From the NCBI GenBank assembly GCA_031772625.1, contig CM062807.1:1150761007-1150825006 (forward strand): DNA of 64,000 nt, read 5' to 3'. Source of the stretch: Pinus tabuliformis (taxonomy: Eukaryota > Streptophyta > Pinopsida > Pinales > Pinaceae). The position numbers were made by a program, and so were the translations under genes. The notes beneath the pieces were generated by a model. The model was not told the origin of the DNA. It did not search any database and saw only the letters and a program-made list of their open reading frames with translations. Below, piece after piece: positions 42,046-53,379 of the stretch (position 1 is its first letter; each line of letters starts with the position of its first letter).

Positions 42046-43856
42046 ATAAAATAAAAACCCATAATACTATTTAAACTTTTTACCTCTTACCTAGAAAATA
42101 TGTTATTAACTAACTATCACATTGGTAAAAATCTTATAACTTCCTCTACCTTATGTAACTTCTTTAAACCCAACTCTCAACTTTATTTCACTTACTAGAT
42201 CAATATTATATCTCATTTTATCAATTATATAACACTTTTAAAACATATAACAAACACCGCACATAAACTAACTAAATAAATTAATTTTAATAAATCAATT
42301 TTATTTCCTTTATAAAATATATAAAGGAGTTGTTTTTAGTACTTTTTGGAACCCAGCAAAAAACTTATGGTGAGATCTTGATTTATGTATATAAATTCAA
42401 CACCCCAGAAAACTCCTAAAACACTTCTATTGTGCAGAATTACCATCCAACTTATATGGAAAAATAACTCAATTTTACTTTTACACTTATGAAATATCGC
42501 CTTTACCACCGATCCAACAAATTTATCCAACATTGAAAAACCTAAAGTGAATCCATTCATCAGAATTTCCCAAGATTGTCATCGTTGAACGCGAAAATAT
42601 ATTAAACCAAAACATGTGTGGTTTAACGAAGTTCGATTTAAAAACTTATTAAAAAAAGACCACCACATGACCAACGAAGCCGAATTGGAAAACCTAGTAA
42701 CTCTAGTTTAGTCTCATTCAGCGGTTATAGTGCATTCCAGGGGAAAAACGCAGAGCGAGCTGAGATTTGTAAAGGAGGGAGCACTCGGTGTAACCGGGAG
42801 CGGATTCATCAGCTGTCAACATGTAAGTACAGAGATATTGAATTTCTCAGGGTTTGGTTGTTTGCATTCTGTATTAAACCATCCATATTTGCAATGCAAT
42901 TCGATACCGTGGATAGTTCGTCATGGGTATATTCGATTTGTTGTTGAGATACAAATGATTGAATCAGATCTACAATGTGGGGTTTTGTATATTTGATCTG
43001 AGAAATGGGTTCTGTTTTTGTGTATTGAATGGTTTTAGGATTTTTAATTTGGCAGTCCATGTATATTCCAACTGATAAGTAGACGAGAGGGCTCTATAAA
43101 TATTAGGTGCTGAATATGTTTTATGGAAGGATTTCTTTGAGATGAGATCGCAGTTCCATTGGTTGGAGAGGATTGGGAGGAAGCGCGGCAGGGATGGGGT
43201 TAAGGGGTGTTTGTGGGATCAAAGAAGTAACCATTGATATCTGGCACATAGGAACATCGAAATACCCAGAATTATTTTCTACGAATGCTTTCAAAACTTC
43301 TATTAATACTGCATAAGTTCCAATACGTGTGCTTTTTTAGTAAACAAACTCGGGCTACATTAGCAACCATTACCAGCACTAGCAGGAGGATATTAAATGC
43401 CTCATTAATGATCTATCCATTACCTTATTGGAATCCAATCCAAATGGCAAGACAGGCACACAGATAACCATAATCATCGAATTCAAAACAGCATAAAAAT
43501 CATTCTGCTGCCAGATCGGTCCAGAGGCCAGAGGATCATCGTTCTTATTGGTTGGCATCTCTCTCTTTCCCTGAATTGTAGGCTCGGGTTCATGTGCATT
43601 AAATTCCCATCCATCATTCTCCTGTTCTGGAAGCTTCTCTGCGTCCCTGATTTGCCAATGCCATCACACGAAATTTATCATTTGGCGGATTGGGAGGAGG
43701 GCTGAGAGTTACTGTTTACGGTCTACCTCACGGCTTGGCCTGCTCTGTCCCGAGGCTGGCCAGCAATCCGTCTTGATTGCTGAGACCAGGCCGAGGGACC
43801 TAGGGACTCTACAGGGGAATCCATCCCACTAATCTATGGAGCTATAAATGTTTTAA
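42046..43856. other. Low-repeat stretch, no gene supported
   Basis: AT-rich to about 42700, then a more balanced stretch. At 42828-42836 the sequence CATGTAAGTAC is a good 5' splice-site match, and CCCTGAATTGTAG near 43570-43582 resembles a 3' splice site, so part of a spliced transcript could lie here. The longest frame (42730-42996) has no recognisable domain. I make no gene call. Confidence 0.3.
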
Positions 43857-43870
43857 TGGTCTTGTCTATT

Positions 43871-44699
43871 TTTTTCCCAATTCAAAACAGGCTGTTTTGA
43901 AGAAATACAGCCATTCATGAAAAAGAAAAACAAAAAGCAGGCCTATAAAGCCTTATCCATGTCACTGCCTGTTTGCTTCAGCATTATACATAAATACATA
44001 ATCAGAAATAAAAGTGCCTTCTGTCAGCCAGGAGAAAAGCCTCAGATAAGAAACAGTGCCATAAAAAGATGTGTAAAAAGATATGTGTTCTTCAATCCTA
44101 AACAGGGTCCACCTGTAGGCCTTCTATAAAAGGCCTGTGGTAGTACTCATAAAATGTGTTGCCAATCTGTTCCATGATCTTCCATGTGCCCAATGTTTGT
44201 TCTGCGCCTGCTTTAGAAAGTTCATCAGCAATGGAGTTCCTCTCCCTGTACGTGTGACAACAGGAAATCTGATCAAACCTATTTTTCAACTGCAAGACCT
44301 TCTCCAGAATAGGTATCAATGCGTGCATGTGACATCTGGTGACTTCATTAAACCAGTTTATAATTACCAAGGAATCTCTAAAGATCTGTAGCTGCCTGCA
44401 TCCCTTTTCAGTAGCAAAAAGTAGCACAAGCTTAAGACTGAGCAGTTCAGCGTAATTATTTGTGCCCCTACCCACCCCGCTTTGTAGTTTGAAGAAATGA
44501 TTTTCATTCAAATATAGGACCGTTCCTCCCTTACATTTGCCTCCAGCAAGGGAGGCTCCATCAAAACATGCCCAAGGTAGGCAATGGTCTACTTCTCGAG
44601 GAGAGATATTCCGTGGCCTGTGAACAGAGATAACATCCGGGATCAAATCATATATGGCTAGGATATGAGCTGCCACTCTTTCAGGAGTTGTTGCTTTCT
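43871..44699 (-). mobile_element. 5'-truncated LINE with 13-14 bp target duplication
   Basis: TGGTCTTGTCTATT occurs at 43857-43870 and 44700-44713. Between the copies lies the 3' end of a LINE on the minus strand: RNase H-coding sequence, a 3' region, and a short A-tail (T run at 43871-43875 on the plus strand) directly beside the left copy. Variable-length duplications, an A-tail and 5' truncation are the signature of target-primed reverse transcription. A perfect 9-bp inverted repeat (TCAAAACAG/CTGTTTTGA, 43882-43900) sits just before the tail. Confidence 0.82.
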
Positions 44700-44700
44700 T
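44098..44700 (-). pseudogene. RNase H-like domain, C-terminal end of a LINE ORF2
   Basis: The open frame runs from an ATG at 44727 in flanking DNA, but its LINE part begins at 44700 (KATTPERVAAHIL...). Counting from that ATG, it holds a complete RNase H fold with all four acidic residues: D56 (FDGAS), E94 (NNYAEL), D118 (FRDSLVIINW) and D168 (RNSIADELS). Such domains (RVT_3 type) end ORF2 of many plant LINEs. The polymerase and endonuclease regions are missing through 5' truncation. The frame itself is unbroken. A domesticated RNase H gene is an alternative, but the flanking target duplication argues for a LINE fragment. Confidence 0.8.
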
Positions 44701-44780
44701 GGTCTTGTCTATTGAAATTGCAAACAATGACGTATTTGACTATTTATTATCCTGTTTACTATTTCTTATTTTATTGTCAC

Positions 44781-45090
44781 ACGAACACCCACACAGGGCA
44801 CCCAACAGAGTAGGAGGAGTGAGCTGAGCAAACATACAACACCCTGCTGGTTGCAACCAACCAACCATTATGTTAGTAGGAAGGCCACTGTCTCTGCGAA
44901 GGCCCCCATTTTCATAAAGATATGTTTTAAATTTTTAATGACACACCCACATCCATATCCACATAGCACGTCCCACTTAGGAGGAGGGGGAGGCCGAGCA
45001 AACTCTTATATTCATCTAGCTGGCTGCAACCACTCAACCATTATGTTAACAGAATGACCATTGCCTCTGTGGACACTTCATTTGCATTAA
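44781..45090. repeat. Diverged tandem duplication, about 155-bp unit
   Basis: Two copies (about 44781-44930 and 44941-45090) share TAGGAGGAG, GAGCAAAC, a GGCTGCAACCAC/GGTTGCAACCAA block and CCATTATGTTA in the same order. Divergence is high, so the duplication is old. Confidence 0.65.
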
Positions 45091-48000
45091 TGGTATTTTG
45101 GAAGTTATATGCTGCATCCTGTGATGGACCAGACCTAATAACCAATGTAAAAAGTTTGAAGTAAGAAACAAACAGATGCATGAGAAAAGATTATATAATA
45201 TTGTTAATGCACAAGTCAAACACCTTATACACATATTTTGTTTGTATGTGAAACACTAATAGTAAATATTGAAGATGGAAGGCTAAAAGCCATATCATTT
45301 TTCCTTCTAGAAGGCTTCTTTCATCTTATATTCAACTTCAGAGACATGGTTGTACTTCCAACACTCCCTTTTGACAGGTATTAAGAACTAAGTTTTTACT
45401 CACACCTAAAGGAGCTCTATAATTTACAACTGGCCCATGCTGAACTTCAAGTAGATCCGCTTGACAAAATTAAGCTATAATCTTAGGCTTTAGCATATCT
45501 ATAGGCTATTTCTACATCAGACCAGTGCTGAACGACATCTTGAGCAGAGGATTAATTGGAATAAGTTGCTTTTGAATTGCATTGCATAAATTGCCAAGTC
45601 TCTATTGGTCATGCTTGATCCATTCAAATCTGCAGCTGCAAGTCGTTATACCTTGGTGCAAGAATAGCTGCAGAGCATTGGTATTGTCTGATCCCAAAGT
45701 AAATAACTGTATATGTGTAAATTCGAAGTTTGCACTTTCAAGTACAACCACCTTCGACTGGTTAAAAGGGCAGAAGTAACGTGTGTTTTGTACAGTCTCT
45801 GACAGTTTTTCGTGTTCTGCTAATGATCCGGCCAATTCTCTCTGCTACATTAGTGCTTAATTCTTCTTTCCTTTTTCTCATGCAGTATCTGTCTTTACTT
45901 AATTATCTATGGTTGGTTTCTAATCTATTCCTTTTTATTGTTGTTTTATTTTGATCTTTTAATTAATATACCTTGAACACTCCTGCATCGCTATTGTAGC
46001 TTGTGGTATTTTTATAGTCCCAATGACCTAATTTGGTCATTTGTGGACATCAATACAATTTCATTCTTTTTTCTGTGGAATCATCTCGTTTAGGAACAAA
46101 CGTAAGCAACAACTCGGTGTATGATGGACCGTTTCTAGCCATGGTCTTTATTAAATTAATACAGGATAATTTATTAATCTGCAGAAGTGATCAAAAGAAT
46201 TGGTCATTGGGACTAGAAAATTCAGTAAATCACAAACATAATGTTGGTGTGAAAAAGCAACTCTAGAAATCTACATGCAAAAGATATATAAGTGAAAATT
46301 AAAGAGAAGAACGTAAGCAACACTGATTTAAGAGGGTACCAATGCACCTTATTAATCACTGCAAAAGTACCAATGCAACGCCTGATAACGTTCTCTGGGG
46401 ATTGCCTGGCTAGGTGATCCTAGGAGGAGCTCCAAGATGGTTAGTTGAAGCTCTCCTATCATTTGAAGCTGAAGAGAGGTGTCTGGTGATGCACATCTGG
46501 TTATTAAATAGCAATAATGCAAATTGTTGCCATATGTTAGAACATACAATTTTTTTGATGCATTAGTAGCTTTTGCAGTTTTTGGCTTATGAATGACTTG
46601 CTTGTAGCAATAAATGGTTAAATCCATCCACTGCCACCCAGTTGATTCCACTGTGGCCAATCTGAATTCTCAGAGGCAAGGTAGTGTTTTGAATTGGGTA
46701 TCAAATGAAAAACACGGGGATATCATCAATTTCGCTTCAGATGCCCAGCAGAGAGGCAAGGCAAGGTGTCAAATTGGCTATAGAACTCAATGATATTATC
46801 AATTTCACTTTTGTCTTCCAGGGTCAGATGAATAAGATCTGAATATTGTTGGGTTATGAAAGATGCTTTCCTTTTTCTCATGGAAAACCAACAAAGGAGT
46901 TCCTCTGATAACTTGCAACTGATCAGAGATAGTGAGCATATTGATGCAATTGGCTATACAGATTGCTTACCGCCAAGATTGAAGGAGGCAATCGTTTCAA
47001 AATTATACAGGTCTCTTAGTAAGCTTGTTTCTCCCTGGTCCTACAAATGTATGGTTATTTTGCAACAACACTCAATGCGGAGTGACATCAGTCCTCCAAG
47101 AGCTTTAGATGAATTGGGTAATATTTGAAGGTGGGATTTCCTGGACTTTGTTAGCTGTTTCACTGATTCTTCTTTTAACTTCCTTCTTGAAATGTCTGAT
47201 AATTTGTGGACATCACATGTTCCTTTTTTAATGACATGGAATTCAAATCTTTTAGCTTCCAGGCATGGGTAATATTAGATAATTCTTTCGTCTAATTTGC
47301 GTAATGTGTAATGGTCACTACAATCAATACATGCTCAAGGAACAATGAAATATGTCGTTTTAAAAATCCAGATGCCTGCACTCTTTTCCCTAGAGCTATC
47401 TCAAGACTCATCACCTAGATTGCCTCCCATAGCCGTTTAATACCTTAACATGTTGTTGCACTCTGCACACAAAGGTTTTTGCTATAATGCCTCAGTATAT
47501 AGATTTTCGTGCCATGATTGAATACAACATCATCTGATTCTGATATTTTAAATTTTAGTAGCAGCCTATTCATCATCACTACAGCTTACGTTTTCTTATT
47601 CATATGCATTTTGTACATGATACTTTTTGGAAGTGGGAGCATGATTTTTAAGTTAAACCTTCATTGATTCTACAGAGTCTAATGAATTATTCTTATCTTG
47701 AAAAAACAGAGAATTAGGTTTCACACAGAAGCTGAGAATGCCAATGCTGAAAGAACTTTATTATGCTCTACATTTCATTAAATTCTCATGGACTGTCTAG
47801 ATTTGCAGCATTTTCTGCACTTATGTGACATGCATGCTTTGCCTTCAATCTTACTGGGTTAGAATCCTCTTTGCATCACCACTCTTAGCAGATACTAAGG
47901 ATAATGCAGTTAAAGAACTCTCAAGTCTGGAGTCTGGACTATTAATGCTTTGAATATGGCTGTTGACTCTGTCCTTTTGGTCCTTAATGTGACCTACAGA

Positions 48001-48449
48001 TTCCTCATCATTTTGGTTATTCTTCATCTCATCCTTTTTGCCCTGGATGCTTTATGCTATTTGTTAGCTGATTATGGGTCAAGCCTTTTGTCTCCTTGAT
48101 GACATGATTTAAACTAGCTGTCAACTCTAACTTGACATGATATTTTAAGAAGGTTTCATTAGCATCTTTTGAAGATGTTACTAACTCCTTAGCAGCATTC
48201 AGTGTTTAAGCAGCCACATGAATGTCATAAACAATCCCTTTGTGTGTTTTTGTGCAACCTTCAGCAGAGACATTCTGGTGGTATTTTTTCTAAGAAAGAG
48301 GTTTATAGGGTGAAAGATCCACATTATCATCAAAAAAGTTTTGGTGTTGCATCATTTAAACATGATTTGTACAAGTGGCATTCTTGGAATCCTTTTTCAC
48401 AGCTTTGAAATTCTTTTAAAATGACTAGGCTTTCGTGTTATTAAATTAT
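45091..48449. other. Non-coding or unrecognised sequence
   Basis: No gene can be supported. An open frame on the plus strand at 46856-47128 (90 aa, MKDAFLFLMENQQRSS...) is the only one with a protein-like composition; a good 3' splice-site match (TTTTGTCTTCCAG) lies at about 46808-46820, but a stop separates the two in that frame. It could be an exon relic of unknown identity. The rest is AT-rich. Confidence 0.3.
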
Positions 48450-49054
48450 TAACACTTGCTTTTGATGCTTGTTGGAGTTAGACTTTTGGGATTCACCTTC
48501 CTTGGTGTTGCCTTGCTTTTGGTTACTTCTTTTATTAAGAGTTTGTCTTATGTTGCTTTCTTGATTTTTTGTAAAGGCTTGTTTGCAGTATATCTCTTCA
48601 TTGTAGAGTATAATTTGTCACTCTTTCTCCAATAAAATTCCTCCTAGATCATTAAAACTCTATAGGTGATTCCTGGATATCAAAATTAAGACTTGTACAA
48701 GGACGCTAAATGTATGAAGTAGATTTTTAAGAGCGATAAAAGTAGGCTCCCCATTCTCAACTTGTCACCAACAACGATTCGTTGTTCTCTGATTCCATTA
48801 ATCTTGGTAAGCCCTAAGGTGATCTATCATTGGATCACATTCTACCATCTTCAAACTATATGATTAGTTCCTCATAGAAAGGATGTGTACCTCATTTGAG
48901 GTCTCATACTATGCCTTCAGTGCGCGCCAAGCTTCCTTAGACTTCTCTACATCATACATATGCAAATAATACCGTTTTTCATTGCCTTTCGAAACAATAC
49001 TTTTGATCTTGGTAAGGTTATCTATCGCTTGATTATCTTCTACCATCTTCAAAC
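48450..49054 (-). pseudogene. copia gag relic, downstream part
   Basis: Minus-strand frames with stops resemble a UBN2-type Ty1/copia Gag: EKSKEAWRALKA near 48950-48910, YETSNEV near 48905-48880, and INGIREQRIVVGDKL near 48810-48750. The region contains an internal duplication of about 120 bp (48790-48912 and 49000-49054 plus 50245-50309), the second copy being split by the hAT-like insert. No intact frame. The identification rests on short motifs. Confidence 0.45.
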
Positions 49055-49079
49055 CAGTGTTGCAAGAAATGCCCCCCCC

Positions 49080-49320
49080 CGATCTAACCCCCGAAACACG
49101 GTCCGTACGGATGTGTGGGGGAAGCGCCTCCCGAAACGCGCTTTGGAAAAACCGAAAAGCGTTTCGGACTGATAAAGGCGCTTCCCGGAAATTTCAGGAA
49201 GCGTTTGCCCGAAATGCGTTTCGGTTTTTCCGAACCGTGTTTCAGTTTTTTTCGAACTGCGTTTCGGTTTTTCCGAAATGCGTTTCGGACGACGCTTCGA
49301 CCGTACGAAGCGTCAAGCTT
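49080..49320. repeat. Subterminal array of GCGTTTCGG / CCGAAACGC motifs
   Basis: About eight copies in both orientations of (C)CGAAANGC paired with GCGTTTCGG, with GGAAGCG motifs between. The right end (50148-50235) carries a sparser set (GACGCTT, GGAAGCG and CGAAACG equivalents). hAT transposases bind subterminal repeats, so this is a plausible binding array; that is inference. Confidence 0.7.
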
Positions 49321-49348
49321 CCGGGAAAAAATTATAAAAATATGCAAA

Positions 49349-49373
49349 TATCTATATATATATATATATATAT
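49349..49373. repeat. AT dinucleotide microsatellite
   Basis: About twelve TA units inside the hAT-like element; a second, longer array is at 50111-50148. Confidence 0.9.
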
Positions 49374-49419
49374 TTAGCAAAAAAAATATAAAAAAATACA
49401 AATATAGTAGATGCTCCCT

Positions 49420-49527
49420 CATGGTAATGTTAAATTCTTAAAGTAAAGTGACATTCTTCTTTATTTTTCATTTTAATGAAAAGTAAAGGAGAATGTCATT
49501 TTTACTTAAATTTTTAACATTACCATG
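49420..49527. repeat. 108-bp imperfect hairpin
   Basis: Left arm from CATGGTAATGTTAAA and right arm to TTTAACATTACCATG are inverted repeats of about 50 bp with few mismatches, meeting at CATTTTAATG near 49473. It lies inside the hAT-like element. A foldback MITE or a small-RNA hairpin are the two obvious readings. Confidence 0.85.
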
Positions 49528-50108
49528 AAATGACTCAGGATGTTTGAGAGTGGTTCCAGCCTCATTGGACTTCATATGGAGAAAATAGAATGTCATATCC
49601 TATTCAAAATTCAGCAGACTTAACGGTTTTCAGGAATTTAGGATCAATGGGATTGTGGCATTTCATTAGATTATATCAAGTATGAAGGTATGCGATTAGC
49701 ATTTAATCAAGAGCACCAAGCCTTATATGTACCCTAGTGTTGGTGGTGTTAATTGTTGAACTCCTTTGTCATGCCCTTAGCAAAAAATTACCTTTCAATC
49801 AAGTCAAAATCATCGATCAAGCATGTTAAGCTTTTTCTACCATATTTTAAGTCTTGGATTAGGTAGTTTGATCAAAATTGGGCAATGTTGACTAATATCC
49901 CTAGACAATCAAGGTAGAGGCAAAGGCTAGACAAGAGGTGAAGAATCTAGATTCTAGATGGTTGATGCATCTAATGGTTGATGCTCGAATAATTAATCAT
50001 TAATGTACAATGGATGCTATATCTATCTTGATTTATGCAAAAATATGTATGTTTTCATGTCTTCTACAACTAATTTGGTATTTGGGATGTTTGTTTTGAG
50101 TATAAATG

Positions 50109-50110
<2 letters not shown>

Positions 50111-50148
<38 letters not shown>
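50111..50148. repeat. AT dinucleotide microsatellite
   Basis: About nineteen AT units near the right end of the hAT-like element. Confidence 0.9.
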
Positions 50149-50149
<1 letters not shown>

Positions 50150-50244
50150 CAGACGCTTTGCTTCCTAGATTTTTGGAAAATGACGCTTCCATGTCCCCGC
50201 TTCCAAAAAACGTCGCCGTTTCGTCCCCGCTTCGTGCAACATTG

Positions 50245-50420
50245 CTTCAAACTATATCACTCGTTTCTCAAATAAAGTGTGTTTGTCTCATTTGAGGTCT
50301 CGTATAAATCTTAGAATATTTTCCATGGTGTATGATTTTAGCATTGACCTCCAAATTCTAATTCTTTTGGAGGATAGCTTAACAATGATTGAATTTCGAA
50401 GTTGCAGTGGGTGTCAGCCT
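50245..50420 (-). pseudogene. copia gag relic, upstream part
   Basis: Continuation of the relic at 48450-49054 beyond the hAT-like insert. Minus-strand frames give YETSNETNTL and a preceding KELEFGG-like stretch, with stops. Low conservation. Confidence 0.35.
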
Positions 50421-52997
50421 TGTGTAGCTTTTAAGAATTTTTCTTTGCCACTGTCTCTGAGGTATTCCTCTTGCTTAGTGGTGACTATCTTTCAACACTT
50501 TATTTGAGAAAATCAACAGTCCCTTTCTCTTTTGACAATAGATTTGTTTGACCTTTGTGGCCATTCTTTGGCTCCTTTTTGGTGCCTATATTTTCAAATA
50601 TTCAACTTGCCTATGGATTTCTTTATGAATGTTTCCCTTCGATGAATTGGCTTTTCCTTCTACGTAGGATGTTCTTTTAGCTTCCAACCAGTGTTTTCTG
50701 GCCAACAACAATTGTTACGCATCTCCCCTAGTAAAGTGACTGTGTCTCCTCCTCAACATTAGTGACCCCTGCTTCATTTATCTTCTTTTGTCTATTTCTA
50801 TTTTGGACAACTTTGTTTTCACTTTGTTTTGCTAGATTGGATGATATCCTCTCTTCCAATACTTTTTGTTCTTAACTTCCACAATATGTTTTGAATCAAA
50901 ATAGAAGCTATGTTGTAACTTTCTGAAATATAATTTCAAACACAAAAAATAAAATCTTAAGAAAGAAAACTGAGGTTGAGTTTCTTACGTTTTGTTGAGG
51001 TTCAGGGATGTTTGGAGATAAGATAAGACAATTGTATTAATGTCCAACAAATGACCATGAAAGTAGGTCAATGGGGCTAAAAGGTATGCCCATAATGTGG
51101 GAGTGTGAAAGCAACTTTATATCAATGATGAAAGCAAAAGAAAGCGAAAGAAAGAACGCATAACCAAGTGCATAACTATAAGCTATTTGTTAACAATCCA
51201 ACCAGAAAAAGTACAATCGTGCAATAGAAAGGCTGGAGATTGAAGATCCCAGTGATGAGTGCATGAGAGAGAGATGATGTCAAGGTTTGTTGGTCAAGAT
51301 GGTAGAGGGTGAGGGGTCTACTGATGTATGAGCTCATTGGTGGAGGCCACGATCATCGTGAAAAGGTTGATGCAATGGCAGATGATGCCTTAGATGAGTG
51401 ATTGACACTGAGGGGACCTTTGTTGTACATTCCTAGAGTGAGTGTCAAAACAAAGAAGCTTTGCTCTCCTACCATCCAAGGTCAAAGGAAAGAAACTTTA
51501 GAACAAATCCTAGCTACTCTGCTGAATCTGGGGGGTAATTCGGAGGATTGGAGGTACCCTGCACTGGGGTGCATCTATAGCTGGTTTATATATCAGTTTC
51601 ATGGCACATAGTTTGTTGCCCGCTATAACAAATCCTCTTAGCCCGTGAAGTTGTTGCTTGTCCACGCTAGCAGGATGATGAGAAATGGCTTGAGGCCTCA
51701 TTGATCTATGTTCTGAAATATTGTGACGTACTGCCAGTCACTTGCTACTCCACTTCGATGTAGCAAACTGGAAGTTTGAGATGATCATCTTGGTGATTGC
51801 AGGTTGGGGTGGGACAAGCAAAAACTGAGGTTTTTCACCAAGTATTTCTCTCATGGAGAGAGCAAGACATCTTTAGTCATAATATTAGAAGAAATTGGAG
51901 AGTGAGTTCTCCCAGGCTTGATACAGGTAGTAGTAACCACCGCTGATTACATAGTTAAAGGGGCACCTATACATGATATAGCTCTCCTTCTCAGGCTTGA
52001 ATAAGTGAAAAATCTGGCAAGTCTTATCTGGACAGGGGATGTGGTGGTTGGGCTTTCTCCTAAATATATGGTAGCCCACCTGGAAATGACCTAGAGACCT
52101 CTCTGAATGTCGAGGAAGACAAAGGCTGAAAATATTATTAATTTTGTCATCAACGAATCATGAATTGTGATTAATAAATTATAATAGATAGAGAAAACAT
52201 TACTTCCTTTTATCCATTTTGAAACTTAAATAGGTGAGTCCATACATACACTTCGTAATTTGACATGATATGAAAGTTAAATGACGCAATTTTCTATTGA
52301 TATAGTTTTTAATACAAAACTTCCAAAATGATTCATTATCATAGATGAAAAGGTTATCAGCACAGGGTTACAGAGAGAGAAAGTGGTGGGTGCAGGCCCA
52401 CATATAGAAAATTCATAATATACAAAATCTTGGTTTTGATGATGCAAAATCATAGTGTGTGGTGTAGGCACATGTTTGCATATAGCTAGGTGTGCAACCA
52501 TGCAGCAAACATGGGCAGTGGCAAAAACATATGAGCATGATTTTTTTCTGTGAAGTTTGAACAGTAGTTCAATCATAGTGTGTGTATCACAGAAAGGGCC
52601 ACAAAAGATATTAAGTGCAGTTGTTCTATCAACCACGTGGAATTCTCTAGCAGTTGGTCATTGCAGAAAATTATGTTCTCAAAGAAAATATAATTAACAA
52701 TACATTTACTCTGAATTTCTAGACTGCACCTGTCTTCGCTATGTTAGTGTGTTTGTATTTCTGCACCCTTGGTCTGCAATTATGAAATAGTGTGCCCTGT
52801 TTCAGCCTATAATGCACTTTGCTCCTGCACCTGATCACGTGCGCCACTTCTACACCTGTTACTGTGCCTTATTTCTGTGACTCTGTATGTGGGCTTGTTA
52901 TGCAGTCTGTGTATTGTTTGTGTCAAATCATTGTTCCTGGGTGCTATTTCAAAAATGATTTCTTTATTGCCATTTGGGAAAGTTGTCATTATAGATC
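50421..52997. other. Non-coding stretch, no feature recognised
   Basis: No ORF with a recognisable domain. A stretch near 51080-51120 (CATAATGTGGGAGTGTGAAAGCAAC) resembles one near 46238-46262, so diverged dispersed repeats are present. Otherwise nothing supportable. Confidence 0.3.
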
Positions 52998-53312
52998 TGT
53001 AACGACCACTAGTTGTATACGCAACCGAAATATTAAAATATTTCGTAGACAAATACATCCATTGTAGGATAGTAAGTGTAAATTGTATATTCTATAAAGA
53101 ATTGATGTAGGATGATACAAATGAGAATGAGGGTCCCGTATATATATTGCTAGGTAAGTAGCTCTTCACGAACAATTATGTCCTTTAGGGACATACCTTT
53201 TCATTAATTGCTAAATAATTAATCATTAATCGCTAATTAATTAATCATTAATCTTATTTGTTGTTTTTTTACATAATTTGTGTTTATTTCTATATAAATT
53301 TAGTTCATTACA
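52998..53312 (-). repeat. Small LTR candidate, 315 bp
   Basis: Plus-strand ends TGTAACGACC and TTCATTACA give the 5-bp inverted termini TGTAA/TTACA. A purine tract (GAAAGGGAAGGCAA on the minus strand, 53313-53326) abuts the right end, which would make this the 3' LTR of a minus-strand element whose coding relics lie at 53380-54280. A partly similar stretch lies at 58870-59056. No partner LTR or target duplication was found. Confidence 0.45.
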
Positions 53313-53379
53313 TTGCCTTCCCTTTCAAAAAGATTTGTTCTCAAAGCTTACGGATGAAGGATCAGTTCTCTTCTGTTGA

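Larger units (their letters stand above)
49055..50244. mobile_element. Non-autonomous hAT-like DNA transposon, 1190 bp
   Basis: It is flanked by an 8-bp duplication CTTCAAAC (49047-49054 and 50245-50252). Terminal inverted repeats are CAGTGTTGCAAGAA at the left and CAATGTTGCACGAA (read inward from the right), matching at 12 of 14 positions. An 8-bp duplication with CAG-type ends is characteristic of the hAT superfamily. No transposase frame exists; short ORFs inside arise from the repeat arrays. GC-rich subterminal arrays lie near both ends and two AT microsatellites inside. Confidence 0.8.

Noticed and set aside
42810..43060. Host gene built on the splice-donor-like site at 42828
   Set aside because: No coding potential before the site and no matching downstream exon; kept only as a remark.
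49057..49441. Overlapping 106-112 codon frames on both strands
   Set aside because: They are produced by the GCGTTTCGG repeat array of the hAT-like element; no transposase motif.
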